Positions 26,764-35,812 of a stretch of DNA of 64,000 nucleotides are shown here, in pieces. A model generated the notes under the pieces. It was given only the letters and a program-made list of their open reading frames with translations. It did not search any database and was not told where the DNA came from. The translations under genes were made by a program, and so were the position numbers. This DNA comes from an uncultured Thermomicrobium sp. (lineage in GTDB: Bacteria > Chloroflexota > Chloroflexia > Thermomicrobiales > Thermomicrobiaceae). The stretch covers positions 1 through 64,000 of the forward strand of contig CALIMB010000040.1 of the NCBI GenBank assembly GCA_938028665.1, read 5' to 3'. The stretch's first letter is position 1, and the number at the start of each line of letters is the position of its first letter.

Positions 26764-27663
26764 TCAGTGCACTTGCAAACGGTACTGGAGGAGGAAGTGC
26801 CACAGAGCATCGGCCGCAGCCGAAACTGGCCGTCCGGCACGCCGCACCAGTGACCACCAGCGCCGCACGGGAAACCCCTGAACATCGAGAATGACGAGAC
26901 GCTCCGTTTCCAGTTCGAGCCCAATGGCGTCACGTGGCATGATGGCCACACCGAGATCCGCGGCAACAGCCTGCTTAATCGCACCGTTGCTTCGCAGCTC
27001 CATCGCCACACGAATGGAGCATCCCGCTTCCGCGAAGATGCGTTCGGTATCAGCTCGCGTCCCCGAGCCGATCTCCCGCACCAGAAACGGCTCGCGGGCA
27101 ATCTCCTCAAGCGAGATCTGACGGCGACGCGCCAACGGATGGCGAGGTGAGGCGATGACAACAAGTTCATTTGGCAGGAACTGAGCGATCTCCAAGTCCT
27201 GTGGATCCTCGATCAATCCCATGATGGCAAGATCAGCATCCCCACTGAGCAGCCGCTGGTGAACAGCAAAGCGATTGAGCACATCGAGCGAGAGTTCAAC
27301 ACCAGGATAGGCGCGGTGAAAGGCACCGAGCGCTTTGGGTACGACGTAGATGCCTGCCGTCGTGCTGGCGGCCACGCGCACCTGACCACGTTGGGCGCAA
27401 TGCAGCTCCCGCATCGCGCTCAATGCCTCGTCCAACAGATCAAGCATCCGCTCAGCATAAGGTAGAAGGTGGCGCCCTGCCTCGGTTAGCTCCACCCCCC
27501 GCCCGGTGCGCTGGAAAAGTGGAACATTCAGGAGCTGTTCCAGCGCCTTAATCTGGGCCGAGACAGCTGGCTGGCTGACGACGAGTTCCTCAGCAGCCCG
27601 CGAGAAGCTGCGGTGACGCGCCACTGCCCGAAATACTTGCAGCTGCCGCAAGCTCACGTCCAT
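26764..27663 (-). CDS. LysR-family transcriptional regulator
   Basis: A 299-residue activator or repressor. The N-terminal winged helix (LRQLQVFRAVARHRSFSRAAEELVVSQPAVSAQIKALE) is followed by the two-lobed effector domain. ATG 27663 is preceded by GGGGGAAT. It is divergent from aceA with about 320 bases between. By the usual LysR habit it may regulate itself and the aceA gene. A palindrome ATATG-CC-CATAT at 27709-27720, inside the aceA promoter spacer, is a candidate site. The effector is unknown. Confidence 0.9.
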   Translation of the reverse strand: MDVSLRQLQVFRAVARHRSFSRAAEELVVSQPAVSAQIKALEQLLNVPLFQRTGRGVELTEAGRHLLPYAERMLDLLDEALSAMRELHCAQRGQVRVAASTTAGIYVVPKALGAFHRAYPGVELSLDVLNRFAVHQRLLSGDADLAIMGLIEDPQDLEIAQFLPNELVVIASPRHPLARRRQISLEEIAREPFLVREIGSGTRADTERIFAEAGCSIRVAMELRSNGAIKQAVAADLGVAIMPRDAIGLELETERLVILDVQGFPVRRWWSLVRRAGRPVSAAADALWHFLLQYRLQVH

Positions 27664-27699
27664 ATAGATTCCCCCTATGCGAAGCATCACAAAGTGCTA

Positions 27700-27729
27700 T
27701 TGCAGATTATATGCCCATATCGGTATGCT
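27700..27729 (+). promoter_or_regulatory. Candidate promoter and operator of the aceA transcript
   Basis: TTGCAG (27700-27705), 18 bases, TATGCT (27724-27729). The spacer contains the perfect 12-base palindrome at 27709-27720, a plausible LysR-regulator site. Confidence 0.55.
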
Positions 27730-27780
27730 GTGAAGTGACGGGGTAGCTCCGTCAAAAAATCCATGCGAAGGAGGAGTTCG

Positions 27781-27870
27781 ATGCCTAAGCTGTTCATAAC
27801 CCGGAACGCCACCCACCTAAGTACCGCAGCTTACCGCAACAAAAGCTTCTCCTCTGTAGTATCACGCTGA
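27781..27870 (+). CDS. Possible 29-codon leader peptide upstream of aceA
   Basis: ATG 27781 is preceded by GGAGGAG at six bases, one of the best ribosome sites in the window. The frame reads PKLFITRNATHLSTAAYRNK and so on, to a TGA at 27870. It lies between the predicted aceA promoter and the aceA start. No homologue is known to me. It may be a regulatory leader peptide, a remnant of an earlier gene start, or chance. Confidence 0.35.
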   Translation: MPKLFITRNATHLSTAAYRNKSFSSVVSR

Positions 27871-27981
27871 TCCTCGACAACAACGTCACCAGCATCTGAC
27901 GCGGTCGCCGCCGACGCGGCCATGTGGTCGCGGCAACGTTTTCCGTTCTTCGGTGCGAAGCCAAGAGAAGGGAGAATGCAC

Positions 27982-29142
27982 ATGTGGTCGCTACCTCAGC
28001 CCGTCCCTGATCCTGAAGAACTGCGTGAGACCCCGTTGCTCCCACCCGGCTACCGAGTGCCTGCCTCGCGTTGGGTGCATCCCAGCACGCGTTTGCGCCA
28101 ACTCCTCGATACCTTGCCATTCGTCTTCGCACCCGGTGTCTATGACCCGCATGGGGCACAGCTCGTGATGTACTACGGCTTCCCTGCTGTCTACTTCAGC
28201 GGCTACTCGTTTGCTATCGGTCACCTGGGTACGACCGATATGGATCTTTATTCAAGTGTCGAAATTGCTGATGCTGCCCGACGCATTGTTTCAGCGCTGC
28301 GCAAGTTCCAGCTGACTATGGCTGTCGGTGACCCTGAGAAGGGCATTGCGCCCAAGCACTTGCATATCCCTCCAGTGGTCGCCGATATGGACACCGGATA
28401 TGGGAACATTTTCAACGTCCAGCGCACGACCGAACTGTATGTCGGTGCAGGTGTGGCGGGTGCCCATATTGAAGATCAGGTGATGCCAAAGCGCTGCGGC
28501 CACATTGGTGGTAAGGCGCTCATTCCTGCCCAGGAAATGATCGGCAAGCTCAAAATAATGCGTGCAGTGGCCGATGATCTCGGCAATCCTGACTTTGTCA
28601 TCATTGCCCGCACCGATGCTGTCTCAGCGGTTGATGCACCGGAATCACTCCGTGGCCTCCCGCTCGCCGTTGAGCGAGCCCTCCGCTATCTTGAGAGTGG
28701 GGTGCCTGATCTTATCTGGTGTGAATTCCCCACCTCGGACCGCGGCCCGCTCGAGACGTTTGTAGAAGAGGTGCGCAAGCGCTTCCCCGACGCTCGCTTC
28801 GCCTTCAATTGGTCCTCGTCCTTCAAGTGGTTCACTGATCCGGACCCGATCAGCTTCCGCGAGCTGGGCGAGATGGGCGTCCGCTTCATCTTCATCACGC
28901 TGGCCGCCCAGCACGCAATGGGACTTGGCTTCAGTGAACTCCTACAAGATCTTGCCGTCCGCCAGGAGCAGGCCTATATCGACTTGCAGCGCCGTGAGTG
29001 GGCACCAGGTACCGATTTCCCGACGCGCAGCCATCACTTCTTTTCCGGTGTCCCATATCACCATCTGCTCGGTCAAGCATACGACGCGCCGCGCCTTGGT
29101 ACTCAATTCGAGGAAGAACTCTCCGAAGAAGCAGTGGTCTAA
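27982..29142 (+). CDS. aceA: Isocitrate lyase family protein
   Basis: Cleaves isocitrate to glyoxylate and succinate in the glyoxylate shunt. It has 386 residues, shorter than classical 430-residue enzymes. Visible are the substrate and metal regions VADMDTGYGN and GAHIEDQVMPKRCGHIGGK, with the catalytic cysteine in KRCGH as in isocitrate lyases, and later FIIARTDA-like (VIIARTDAVS) and FNWSSSFKW. Related lyases such as methylisocitrate lyase share the fold, but KRCGH and the neighbouring malate synthase support this call. ATG 27982 has GGGAG seven bases upstream; ATG 27976 is the alternative. Confidence 0.9.
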   Translation: MWSLPQPVPDPEELRETPLLPPGYRVPASRWVHPSTRLRQLLDTLPFVFAPGVYDPHGAQLVMYYGFPAVYFSGYSFAIGHLGTTDMDLYSSVEIADAARRIVSALRKFQLTMAVGDPEKGIAPKHLHIPPVVADMDTGYGNIFNVQRTTELYVGAGVAGAHIEDQVMPKRCGHIGGKALIPAQEMIGKLKIMRAVADDLGNPDFVIIARTDAVSAVDAPESLRGLPLAVERALRYLESGVPDLIWCEFPTSDRGPLETFVEEVRKRFPDARFAFNWSSSFKWFTDPDPISFRELGEMGVRFIFITLAAQHAMGLGFSELLQDLAVRQEQAYIDLQRREWAPGTDFPTRSHHFFSGVPYHHLLGQAYDAPRLGTQFEEELSEEAVV

Positions 29143-29155
29143 ACCAACCGCTCAC

Positions 29156-29201
29156 GCCGGGATGCGGAGCGTGCCCGCTCCGTATCCCGGCTTCTTCTCG
29201 T
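29156..29201 (+). terminator. Intrinsic terminator after aceA
   Basis: A long hairpin (GCCGGGAT-g-CGGAGC and its complement, with one mismatch and a 6-base loop) is followed by TTCTTCTCGTT. It lies between aceA and aceB, so aceB may be expressed partly from its own promoter or by readthrough. Confidence 0.75.
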
Positions 29202-29252
29202 TACACTAACCACAAGGATGTCGTGCGGTGATCAGGTGAGGGAGGTATGTTG

Positions 29253-30824
29253 ATGGGTGGAGAAGTTCGTATCCTCGGCCCGGTGACCGCCGAGTTTGCT
29301 GAAATCCTCACCGAACCAGCCCTTGACTTCATCGCCGCGCTCCACCGTGAATTTAACCCTCGCCGCCTGGAACTGCTGCAGCAGCGGATCGAGCGCCAGC
29401 AGGAAATCGACTCTGGGCACTTTCCGGACTTCCTCCCCGGAACAGTCCATATCCGGGAAAGTGACTGGCAAGTCGCTCCAGCTCCGCCAGATCTCCAGGA
29501 TCGACGGGTCGAAATCACGGGTCCAGTCGACCGCAAAATGATGATTAACGCACTCAACTCTGGTGCCCGAGTCTTTATGGCTGACTTTGAGGACGCTCTC
29601 TCACCAACCTGGTTCAACGTCATTCTGGGGCAAATCAATCTCCGCGACGCTGTCCGACGGACCATTAGCTTTGAAAGCCCTGATGGACGGATCTACCGCC
29701 TTGCTGAACGAACCGCCACGCTCCTCGTCCGCCCGCGCGGTTGGCATCTCGTCGAGCGGCACGTCTTGGTCGACGGTGAGCCGATTGCGGCGAGCCTCTT
29801 CGACTTTGGCCTCTACTTTTTCCATAACGCCCACGAGCTCCTCGAACGAGGTACTGGGCCCTACTTTTATCTACCAAAACTTGAAACTCATCTTGAAGCG
29901 CGTCTCTGGAACGATGTCTTTAATTTCGCCCAAGATCGCCTTGGTCTTCCGCGTAGCACGATTCGCGCGACGGTCCTGATCGAAACGATCCTGGCTGCCT
30001 TTGAAATGGACGAGATTCTCTGGGAACTTCGTGACCACGCCGCGGGCCTCAATGCCGGCCGATGGGACTATATTTTCAGCATCATCAAGAAGTTCCGGCG
30101 CCACCGCGACTTCCTGCTCCCGGATCGCGCACAGGTGACGATGACAGTCCCCTTCATGCGTGCCTATACCGAACTCTTGGTCCGTACCTGTCATCGGCGA
30201 GGTGCTCACGCTATTGGTGGGATGGCCGCCTTCATCCCGAGCCGCCGCGATCCGCAAGTGAATGAGGTCGCCTTAGCCAAGGTCCGCGAGGACAAGGAAC
30301 GGGAGGCCAATGATGGCTTTGATGGAACCTGGGTCGCCCATCCTGACCTGGTTCCTGTGGCCATGGAAGTCTTCGATCGCGTGCTCGGCGAAAAACCGCA
30401 CCAGAAGGACCGCCTCCGCGAGGACGTTCGTGTCACAGCGCGCGACCTTCTCGATGTGCGTGTCCCCAGCGGCCAGATCACCGAAGGCGGTCTCCGCAAC
30501 AACGTGAGTGTGGCTCTCCAGTACCTTGACAACTGGCTGCGTGGGCAGGGCGCAGCTGCGATCTTCAACCTCATGGAGGACACTGCAACCGCCGAGATCT
30601 CACGCGCTCAACTTTGGCAGTGGCGTTACCATGGCGCACAACTGGCGGACGGGCGCCCCATCACGTCCGAGCTGTACGCCCAAATCCGTGACGAAGAACT
30701 TGCCAAGCTTGGCGGCGAGCAGAACGGACGCCTTCAAGAAGCTCGTGACATCCTCGATCGGCTCGTACTCGCTGACGAATTCATCGAGTTCTTAACGTAC
30801 ATTGCCTATGACTATATCGACTGA
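29253..30824 (+). CDS. aceB: Malate synthase A
   Basis: Condenses glyoxylate with acetyl-CoA to malate, completing the glyoxylate shunt begun by aceA. It has 523 residues, normal for the A isoform. Motifs include [23 protein letters not shown], the catalytic region [19 protein letters not shown] and [12 protein letters not shown], and [19 protein letters not shown] 29253 is seven bases from GGAGG; an ATG two codons earlier is too close to it. Followed by a hairpin at 30855-30887. Confidence 0.96.
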   Translation: MGGEVRILGPVTAEFAEILTEPALDFIAALHREFNPRRLELLQQRIERQQEIDSGHFPDFLPGTVHIRESDWQVAPAPPDLQDRRVEITGPVDRKMMINALNSGARVFMADFEDALSPTWFNVILGQINLRDAVRRTISFESPDGRIYRLAERTATLLVRPRGWHLVERHVLVDGEPIAASLFDFGLYFFHNAHELLERGTGPYFYLPKLETHLEARLWNDVFNFAQDRLGLPRSTIRATVLIETILAAFEMDEILWELRDHAAGLNAGRWDYIFSIIKKFRRHRDFLLPDRAQVTMTVPFMRAYTELLVRTCHRRGAHAIGGMAAFIPSRRDPQVNEVALAKVREDKEREANDGFDGTWVAHPDLVPVAMEVFDRVLGEKPHQKDRLREDVRVTARDLLDVRVPSGQITEGGLRNNVSVALQYLDNWLRGQGAAAIFNLMEDTATAEISRAQLWQWRYHGAQLADGRPITSELYAQIRDEELAKLGGEQNGRLQEARDILDRLVLADEFIEFLTYIAYDYID

Positions 30825-30854
30825 GCACTCCAGCTCTGTCGGAAGTAAGAGGGC

Positions 30855-30887
30855 GAGGAGCTGGGAGCAAGACGCTCCCAGCTCCTC
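30855..30887 (+). terminator. Hairpin after aceB
   Basis: Perfect 14-bp stem (GAGGAGCTGGGAGC and complement) with a 5-base loop, 31 bases after the aceB stop. It lacks a T-run, so termination strength is uncertain; it may act mainly as a 3' stabiliser. Confidence 0.55.
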
Positions 30888-31079
30888 CTGGGCTCACAGG
30901 ACAGCAAGCCAACGTTTTCGAACTGCTCTGGCGCCGTAGAGTGCCCCGCCACAGCTTCAGCCTTCGTCCTGGCCGTGTCCGCGATTCCGCGGCATTCCAC
31001 CACCCTAACAACAGCCTTGAAAGGGTTTGTCTGAGACACAACAGTCAAGGCCAGCTGCCGAGTATGCGACTCAAACCCT

Positions 31080-31690
31080 GTCAAGGGAAGTTCTTGCGGC
31101 AACCGACGCTTCGCCTCGTGCACCGCCTCAGTAACGAACGCTTCTGCTTCCGCCGCCTGCTTCAAGAGCACGACGGTGCGAGTTACCCCCGCCGTCCCGA
31201 AAGCAGCTGCACTCAGCTGACCAAGCGCTCCACAGACCCAACCAACCAGAGTACGAGCCTGCGAGATCTGAGAATCCGTCAAGCTGTCCGCACGTCCGTA
31301 AACAGTACCGTAAGCCGCGAGCGAGCGACCGAAGAGCGTGATCGGCGTCAGACGTTTGCGTGAACCATTCCTGGCACCACGCCCTCCACGTTGCTCCTAG
31401 ATAGATCGCTCGGCCTCCTCCCACGTGATCGTTTGGGCAACCAGATTCAGGACCAGTGGCAGCGTCTTCCCGGCATCTTTTGGTCCGATGGCAAGCCAGG
31501 AAACAAAGGATTGGGCGATCTCGACCGGCTCCAAACGCCCGCATGCCACAGTGGGGTGCACGATGCAAAGAATCATGCCTGGATCGTCCGCCTGCTCTGC
31601 AGGCTTCAGCCCCAGTAAACGACCATGAGCGATTTTCCGGTGAACAGCGCAGCAATGTCGACTATCGGCTGGAGACACCAATTCGACGGA
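31080..31690 (-). pseudogene. Decayed ADP-ribosylglycohydrolase-like gene
   Basis: On the minus strand one frame (31681 to 31397) reads DDPGMILCIVHPTVACGRLEPVEIAQ and so on to ITWEEAERSI. This resembles the DDTxMxLALAxSLxxCGRxDP segment of ADP-ribosylglycohydrolases. After a TAG the same frame continues GGRGARNGSRKRLTPITLFGRS, matching GNGSLMRxAPIAL of that family. A second frame then supplies SLTDSQISQARTLVGWVCGAL, like the SLTHxDPRA region. Stop codon plus frameshift indicate a pseudogene. The N-terminal metal site is missing or unreadable. Recognition is by eye only. Confidence 0.5.
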
Positions 31691-31756
31691 CGTCCCAAGT
31701 GCACTTGCCGACAGTCGGGCCCAAAAGACCGCCTTGCAAGCGCCGCAGTTGCTCTT

Positions 31757-32491
31757 TCACACGCGTGGTTCCTCACCCATATCACGACTACGGAGCGTCA
31801 GTACCGGCAGTGCCCAACCAAGCACTGCCGCCTCAATCACCGTGAGCATCGCCTGCCAGTATCCTCGTCGTCCTGGCACAAGGTCGGCCAACGTCACCCG
31901 AGCCTTTGAGTCCCGGGGTATTCTCCCCGTTCCCTCCCAGAGCACACATGCTTCAGCACTCGGGACAGCCTCGGCAAGCAAGTCAGCAAGCATGGACAGC
32001 GGGACAACGAGCAGCTGCGCCACCTCCCGGGGATCGGGCGTCACTTCGTTCGGTGGTCCAGAAGAGACCCAGAGGAAGAGTTCCTGAATCTCGCAATCCT
32101 CTATGCCCTGCTCACGATGCACAGACCAACGAGTTCCGACCCAGCGTAGATCATGTGGGTTACTGTGGAGTCCGAGTTCTTCACTGAGTTCCCGCAAGAT
32201 AGGCTCGCGATCATCCTCTTGCCGGAGGCGTCTGGGATCATATTCCCCGGTGCGGAAATGCCCACCGACACTCACGTCAATCCGGCCAGCCATTGTGTCC
32301 TTGGTCATACTACGGCGCTGAAGGAGCACCATGATATCCTCTTGCTCCGGCCAGGCGATCCAGAGATGAAAGGCGGCATGCCACAATCCAAGGCGATGGA
32401 CAACCCCGCGTGCTGCTGCCTGCCCGGTCGGTTTCCCGTCCGGGGTGAGGACATCAAAGAGCTCTTCCTGTGGATCGGTCGTCCAGGACAC
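31757..32491 (-). CDS. Nudix hydrolase (IDI-like)
   Basis: A 244-residue protein with a Nudix box: GHFRTGE, then REPILRELSEELGL. The arrangement, with an N-terminal LFDVLTPDGKPTGQAAARGVVHRLGLWH, matches the isopentenyl-isomerase-like Nudix proteins of unknown substrate. The C-terminal 70 residues are ordinary for the group. The GTG at 32491 is preferred because the longer frame (to 32581) would cross the start of csaA; GGGAG lies upstream. It is divergent from csaA. Confidence 0.85.
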   Translation of the reverse strand: MSWTTDPQEELFDVLTPDGKPTGQAAARGVVHRLGLWHAAFHLWIAWPEQEDIMVLLQRRSMTKDTMAGRIDVSVGGHFRTGEYDPRRLRQEDDREPILRELSEELGLHSNPHDLRWVGTRWSVHREQGIEDCEIQELFLWVSSGPPNEVTPDPREVAQLLVVPLSMLADLLAEAVPSAEACVLWEGTGRIPRDSKARVTLADLVPGRRGYWQAMLTVIEAAVLGWALPVLTLRSRDMGEEPRV

Positions 32492-32565
32492 GGTGCCACG
32501 CTCCCGACACAAGGAGACCGTGCCGGTCAAATGGTACGCTTTCCGGCAGAGAGAAAGGAGGAATG

Positions 32566-32910
32566 ATGGAACCTCGTCCACCGATTGAGGTTTCTATCTT
32601 CCAACAGGTCGATATGCGAGTCGGCCGTATCATTGGTGTGGAGCCCTTTCCCGAGGCACGGAAGCCATCTTACAAACTTACGATCGACTTCGGTCCACTC
32701 GGAGTGAAGCGTTCGTCGGCGGCCATTCGCCCCTGGTATGAACCTGAAGATTTACTTGGTCGTCTCATCATTGCTGTCGTCAATCTGCCAGTGCGTCGTG
32801 TCGCTGGCTTCCCCTCTGAGGTTCTGGTTCTTGGTGCTATTCAACCGGACGGCCGGGTGATCTTACTCCAACCAGACGACGCAGCTGAGCTGGGGAGCCC
32901 AGTGGCCTAG
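32566..32910 (+). CDS. csaA: CsaA-type tRNA-binding domain protein
   Basis: A 114-residue one-domain protein with the EMAP/tRNA-binding fold: IFQQVDMRVGRIIGVEPFPEARKPSYKL, KRSSAAIRPWYEPEDLLGR and VVNLPVRRVAGFPSEVLVLG. CsaA is described as an export-related chaperone, but its fold binds tRNA and its function is not firmly established. AAAGGAGG precedes two adjacent ATGs (32563 and 32566). The second has the better spacing. Confidence 0.92.
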   Translation: MEPRPPIEVSIFQQVDMRVGRIIGVEPFPEARKPSYKLTIDFGPLGVKRSSAAIRPWYEPEDLLGRLIIAVVNLPVRRVAGFPSEVLVLGAIQPDGRVILLQPDDAAELGSPVA

Positions 32911-33026
32911 GGCAGAGCGCCGGCCTTCTTCAGCCATTAGAGGCACTCTTAGTTGGCGCTCAACCACCAGAGTAGCTGGCCCCTAACGAGAGAGGACGCT
33001 CTCCTGGTCAGCACTGCGGGGGCAAT

Positions 33027-33057
33027 TTGGACCCGGGGGCGCTTCTTGTGATATACT
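33027..33057 (+). promoter_or_regulatory. Candidate promoter of the MFS exporter gene
   Basis: TTGGAC (33027-33032), 19 bases, then TGATATACT, an extended -10 with TATACT at 33052-33057. The region down to the start codon is unusually AT-rich for this window. Confidence 0.5.
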
Positions 33058-33114
33058 CAAAACGGAGTCTACTGTACTTAAGGTTTAATACCTAGGAAGG
33101 AATGGCGAAAATTC

Positions 33115-34803
33115 ATGAATGAACAATCGCGAACGCGCTGGATCGGTTTGACCGGCCTTGCGCTTGGCCTTGCACTCATCATTGTAGACGCCACCATTTT
33201 GAATGTGGCGATCCCGAGCATTATTCGTGATCTCAACCTTCAACTCACCGACGCTGAATGGGTCAACACTATCTATTCACTCATCTTCGCCTCTCTCCTC
33301 ATCACCGTGGGAAGACTTGGTGATCTGTTTGGCCGAAAACGCATGTACTTGCTCGGCCTTACCATTTTCATGCTTGCGAGTCTCCTTGCTGCTCGTGCTT
33401 CGTCAGGCAGCTTCCTGATCCTGGCGCGTGCGTTGCAGGGTGTTGGGGCCGCCATGATTCTTCCCTCGACTCTCTCTTCCGTGAATGCGATGTTCCGTGG
33501 GCGAGAACGCGCGATAGCCTTTGGCATTTGGGGTTCAGTCATCGGTGGGATGGCTGCTGTTGGCCCCTTACTCGGCGGGTGGTTGACCACTGACTACTCC
33601 TGGCACTGGGCTTTTTACATCAACCTTCCTCTTGGACTCGTTGCCGCTACACTCACCCTCACAACGGTGCCGGAAACACGAGAGTCGACAGGGCAGCGCG
33701 GAGTGGACCTTTTGGGGATCGTCCTGAGTACCTTGGGGTTCTCAGCACTCGTCTTTGGGCTGATTGAAGGCGAACGCTACGGGTGGTGGCATCCCACAGA
33801 AATCTTCCGCATCGGCGGGTGGACCTGGCCCGTTGAGGAACTCTCACCAGTTCCGATCTCGCTGGCACTCGCCGCTGTGCTTCTCCCCAGCTTCGCTGTT
33901 TACCAGTGGCACCGTGTTTCCCACGGAGAGCCAAGTCTTCTTGACCTGCGCCTTTTTCGTTATCGCAGCTTCCGCTGGGGTAATCTTGCCGCGCTAATTG
34001 TCAGCCTTGGAGAATTCGGGATAATCTTTATTCTCCCCCTTTATCTCCAATCTGTCCTGGGTTACAGCGCCCTTCAGACCGGTTTTGTACTGGTCGCCGT
34101 AGCCCTGGGAGCATTTTTAGGAGGCCCAGCAGCGGCGAACCTTGCGACACGCTTCGGGGCTCGACTCGTGGTTCGCAGTGGCATGCTCTTGGAGACCATT
34201 GGTCTCTTGGCCATCGTCCCTCTTCTCAACCCCGATACCACTGGTTGGCGGATTGCGCCAGCATTATTCGTGTATGGCGTTGGTGTTGGTCTGGCAACCG
34301 CGCAACTCACCAGCCTCATTCTCGCCGAAGTGCCAACCGCCCAATCTGGACAGGCCTCAGGTGTGCAAAGCACAACACGCCAAGTCGGTGCGGCACTGGG
34401 AATTGCGATCCTTGGTACCCTCTTGGCAGCGACACTCAGCTCCCAGACCGAGTCCAGACTCCTCCAACTTCCGGGATTTCCCGTCGCACAGGCTCAACAG
34501 CTGGCTCTAGCCACCAAACAATCAGCTGCTCAAATTGTTCTACAACTCCGCACCGTCCCCGGTTCTGAGCCACTGGTTCGTGCCATTGAGGACGCGTTCA
34601 CGGATGCTGCACACCGCACCGCGTTCGCCGCTGCTGCATTTTTGGCTATCGGTCTTCTGGCAAGCTGGCTCATTCCGGATATCCGGCCAGGAAGAGAAGA
34701 GAAGCCGCTAACCGTGACAACTGATCCGCTAGCAGCATCGCGCACAGCAGAACTCGAGGTGTCAACATCGCGTACCGCGGATGCAACGCAAGACAAGAGG
34801 TAG
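33115..34803 (+). CDS. MFS exporter, DHA2 (EmrB/QacA, 14-TM) family
   Basis: Drug/proton antiporter-type permease of 562 residues with about 14 membrane segments. Motif A is visible as GRLGDLFGRKRMYLLG, an acidic residue sits in the first segment (IIVDATILNVAIPSI), and the motif C region is VIGGMAAVGPLLGGWLT. A long C-terminal soluble tail follows the last segment. The substrate cannot be inferred. No membrane-fusion partner or TetR-type regulator is adjacent. Confidence 0.92.
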   Translation: MNEQSRTRWIGLTGLALGLALIIVDATILNVAIPSIIRDLNLQLTDAEWVNTIYSLIFASLLITVGRLGDLFGRKRMYLLGLTIFMLASLLAARASSGSFLILARALQGVGAAMILPSTLSSVNAMFRGRERAIAFGIWGSVIGGMAAVGPLLGGWLTTDYSWHWAFYINLPLGLVAATLTLTTVPETRESTGQRGVDLLGIVLSTLGFSALVFGLIEGERYGWWHPTEIFRIGGWTWPVEELSPVPISLALAAVLLPSFAVYQWHRVSHGEPSLLDLRLFRYRSFRWGNLAALIVSLGEFGIIFILPLYLQSVLGYSALQTGFVLVAVALGAFLGGPAAANLATRFGARLVVRSGMLLETIGLLAIVPLLNPDTTGWRIAPALFVYGVGVGLATAQLTSLILAEVPTAQSGQASGVQSTTRQVGAALGIAILGTLLAATLSSQTESRLLQLPGFPVAQAQQLALATKQSAAQIVLQLRTVPGSEPLVRAIEDAFTDAAHRTAFAAAAFLAIGLLASWLIPDIRPGREEKPLTVTTDPLAASRTAELEVSTSRTADATQDKR

Positions 34804-34823
34804 CCAATACAGTTACAAATCTC

Positions 34824-34851
34824 GGGCGGGGCTACTCCTCCAGCCCCGCCC
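34824..34851. terminator. Hairpin between convergent MFS and uppP genes
   Basis: Perfect 10-bp GC-rich stem (GGGCGGGGCT and complement) with an 8-base loop, without a clear T-run on either strand. It probably terminates one or both convergent transcripts. Confidence 0.55.
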
Positions 34852-34978
34852 TCCTGCTCTGCCGGCGATGGCTAGAAGCTGTCTTGCTCCACACCACAAA
34901 CTGTCACGATGCGTGGCGCGAACTGAGCCGAGGGGAGATTGATCGAAGACCCCGCCCAAGCCTCTCGGCTCTCGAGAG

Positions 34979-35812
34979 TCAGCTCAGCGCAATCCAGAGC
35001 AAAACACCGATGCCGAGCAAGAAGCGATACACCACAAAAAGACTAGTGCTATACCGTTGCAAGAAGCGCAGCAGAAACCAGATGGCAGCAAACCCAGTCA
35101 GTCCAGCGCTGAGCATTCCGACCGCAAATGGAACCAGCTCTTCCTGTGACAGCCCAGTCTGTAAGAGGTGGATCCCCTCTAAGAGTCCCGCCCCTACAAT
35201 CGCTGGGGTACCTAACAGGAACGAGAAACGCGCTGCAGCCGGCCGCGCAAAACCAAGGAAAAGTCCAGCAGTGATCGTGCTTCCGGCCCGAGACACCCCG
35301 GGCAACAGGGCAAACATCTGTGCAACGCCAATCAGGAGTCCATCACGCAACGAGAGCTGCTCTAGTGTCCGAGTGTGGCTTGCCCTGCGCTCAGCGAGCC
35401 ACAGGAGCCCGCCGAGAGCAATGAGCAGAACTGCACTCGCGGCGATGGCTACCCTGCCCCCTCCTCCCGCATGGAAAAACTGGTCGATGGCGTCATTCCC
35501 GAGTAGGCCCGCAACAGCGGCTGGAATCGAGCCAAGGACAATGGCCCAGCCCAGCCGTCCCTCAGGAGACTGAGGCAATCCACTGGTGACGGTATCACGA
35601 ACCCAGCCACGAGCAAGCGCCAAGAGATCTCTCCAAAAGTAGGACAGTACGGCGACTAAGGTACCCAGATGCAGTGCGACGTTGAACGCAAGTCCTGGCT
35701 CCGGCCAACCGAACACCCACGGGACAATGATTAGGTGCGCCGAACTGCTAATGGGGAGAAACTCGGTCAACCCCTGCACTATCCCTAGGATCAGGGCTTG
35801 CCAGGCGTTCAC
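34979..35812 (-). CDS. uppP: Undecaprenyl-diphosphatase
   Basis: Membrane phosphatase that recycles undecaprenyl diphosphate for cell-wall synthesis. It has 277 residues with about eight membrane segments. Signature motifs are GIVQGLTEFLPISSSAHL near the N-terminus and LLPGVSRAGSTITAGL in the second half. The GTG at 35812 overlaps the preceding stop by four bases (GTGA) and gives the family start VNAWQALILG. The longer frame upstream lies inside the UPF0104 gene. Confidence 0.95.
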   Translation of the reverse strand: MNAWQALILGIVQGLTEFLPISSSAHLIIVPWVFGWPEPGLAFNVALHLGTLVAVLSYFWRDLLALARGWVRDTVTSGLPQSPEGRLGWAIVLGSIPAAVAGLLGNDAIDQFFHAGGGGRVAIAASAVLLIALGGLLWLAERRASHTRTLEQLSLRDGLLIGVAQMFALLPGVSRAGSTITAGLFLGFARPAAARFSFLLGTPAIVGAGLLEGIHLLQTGLSQEELVPFAVGMLSAGLTGFAAIWFLLRFLQRYSTSLFVVYRFLLGIGVLLWIALS

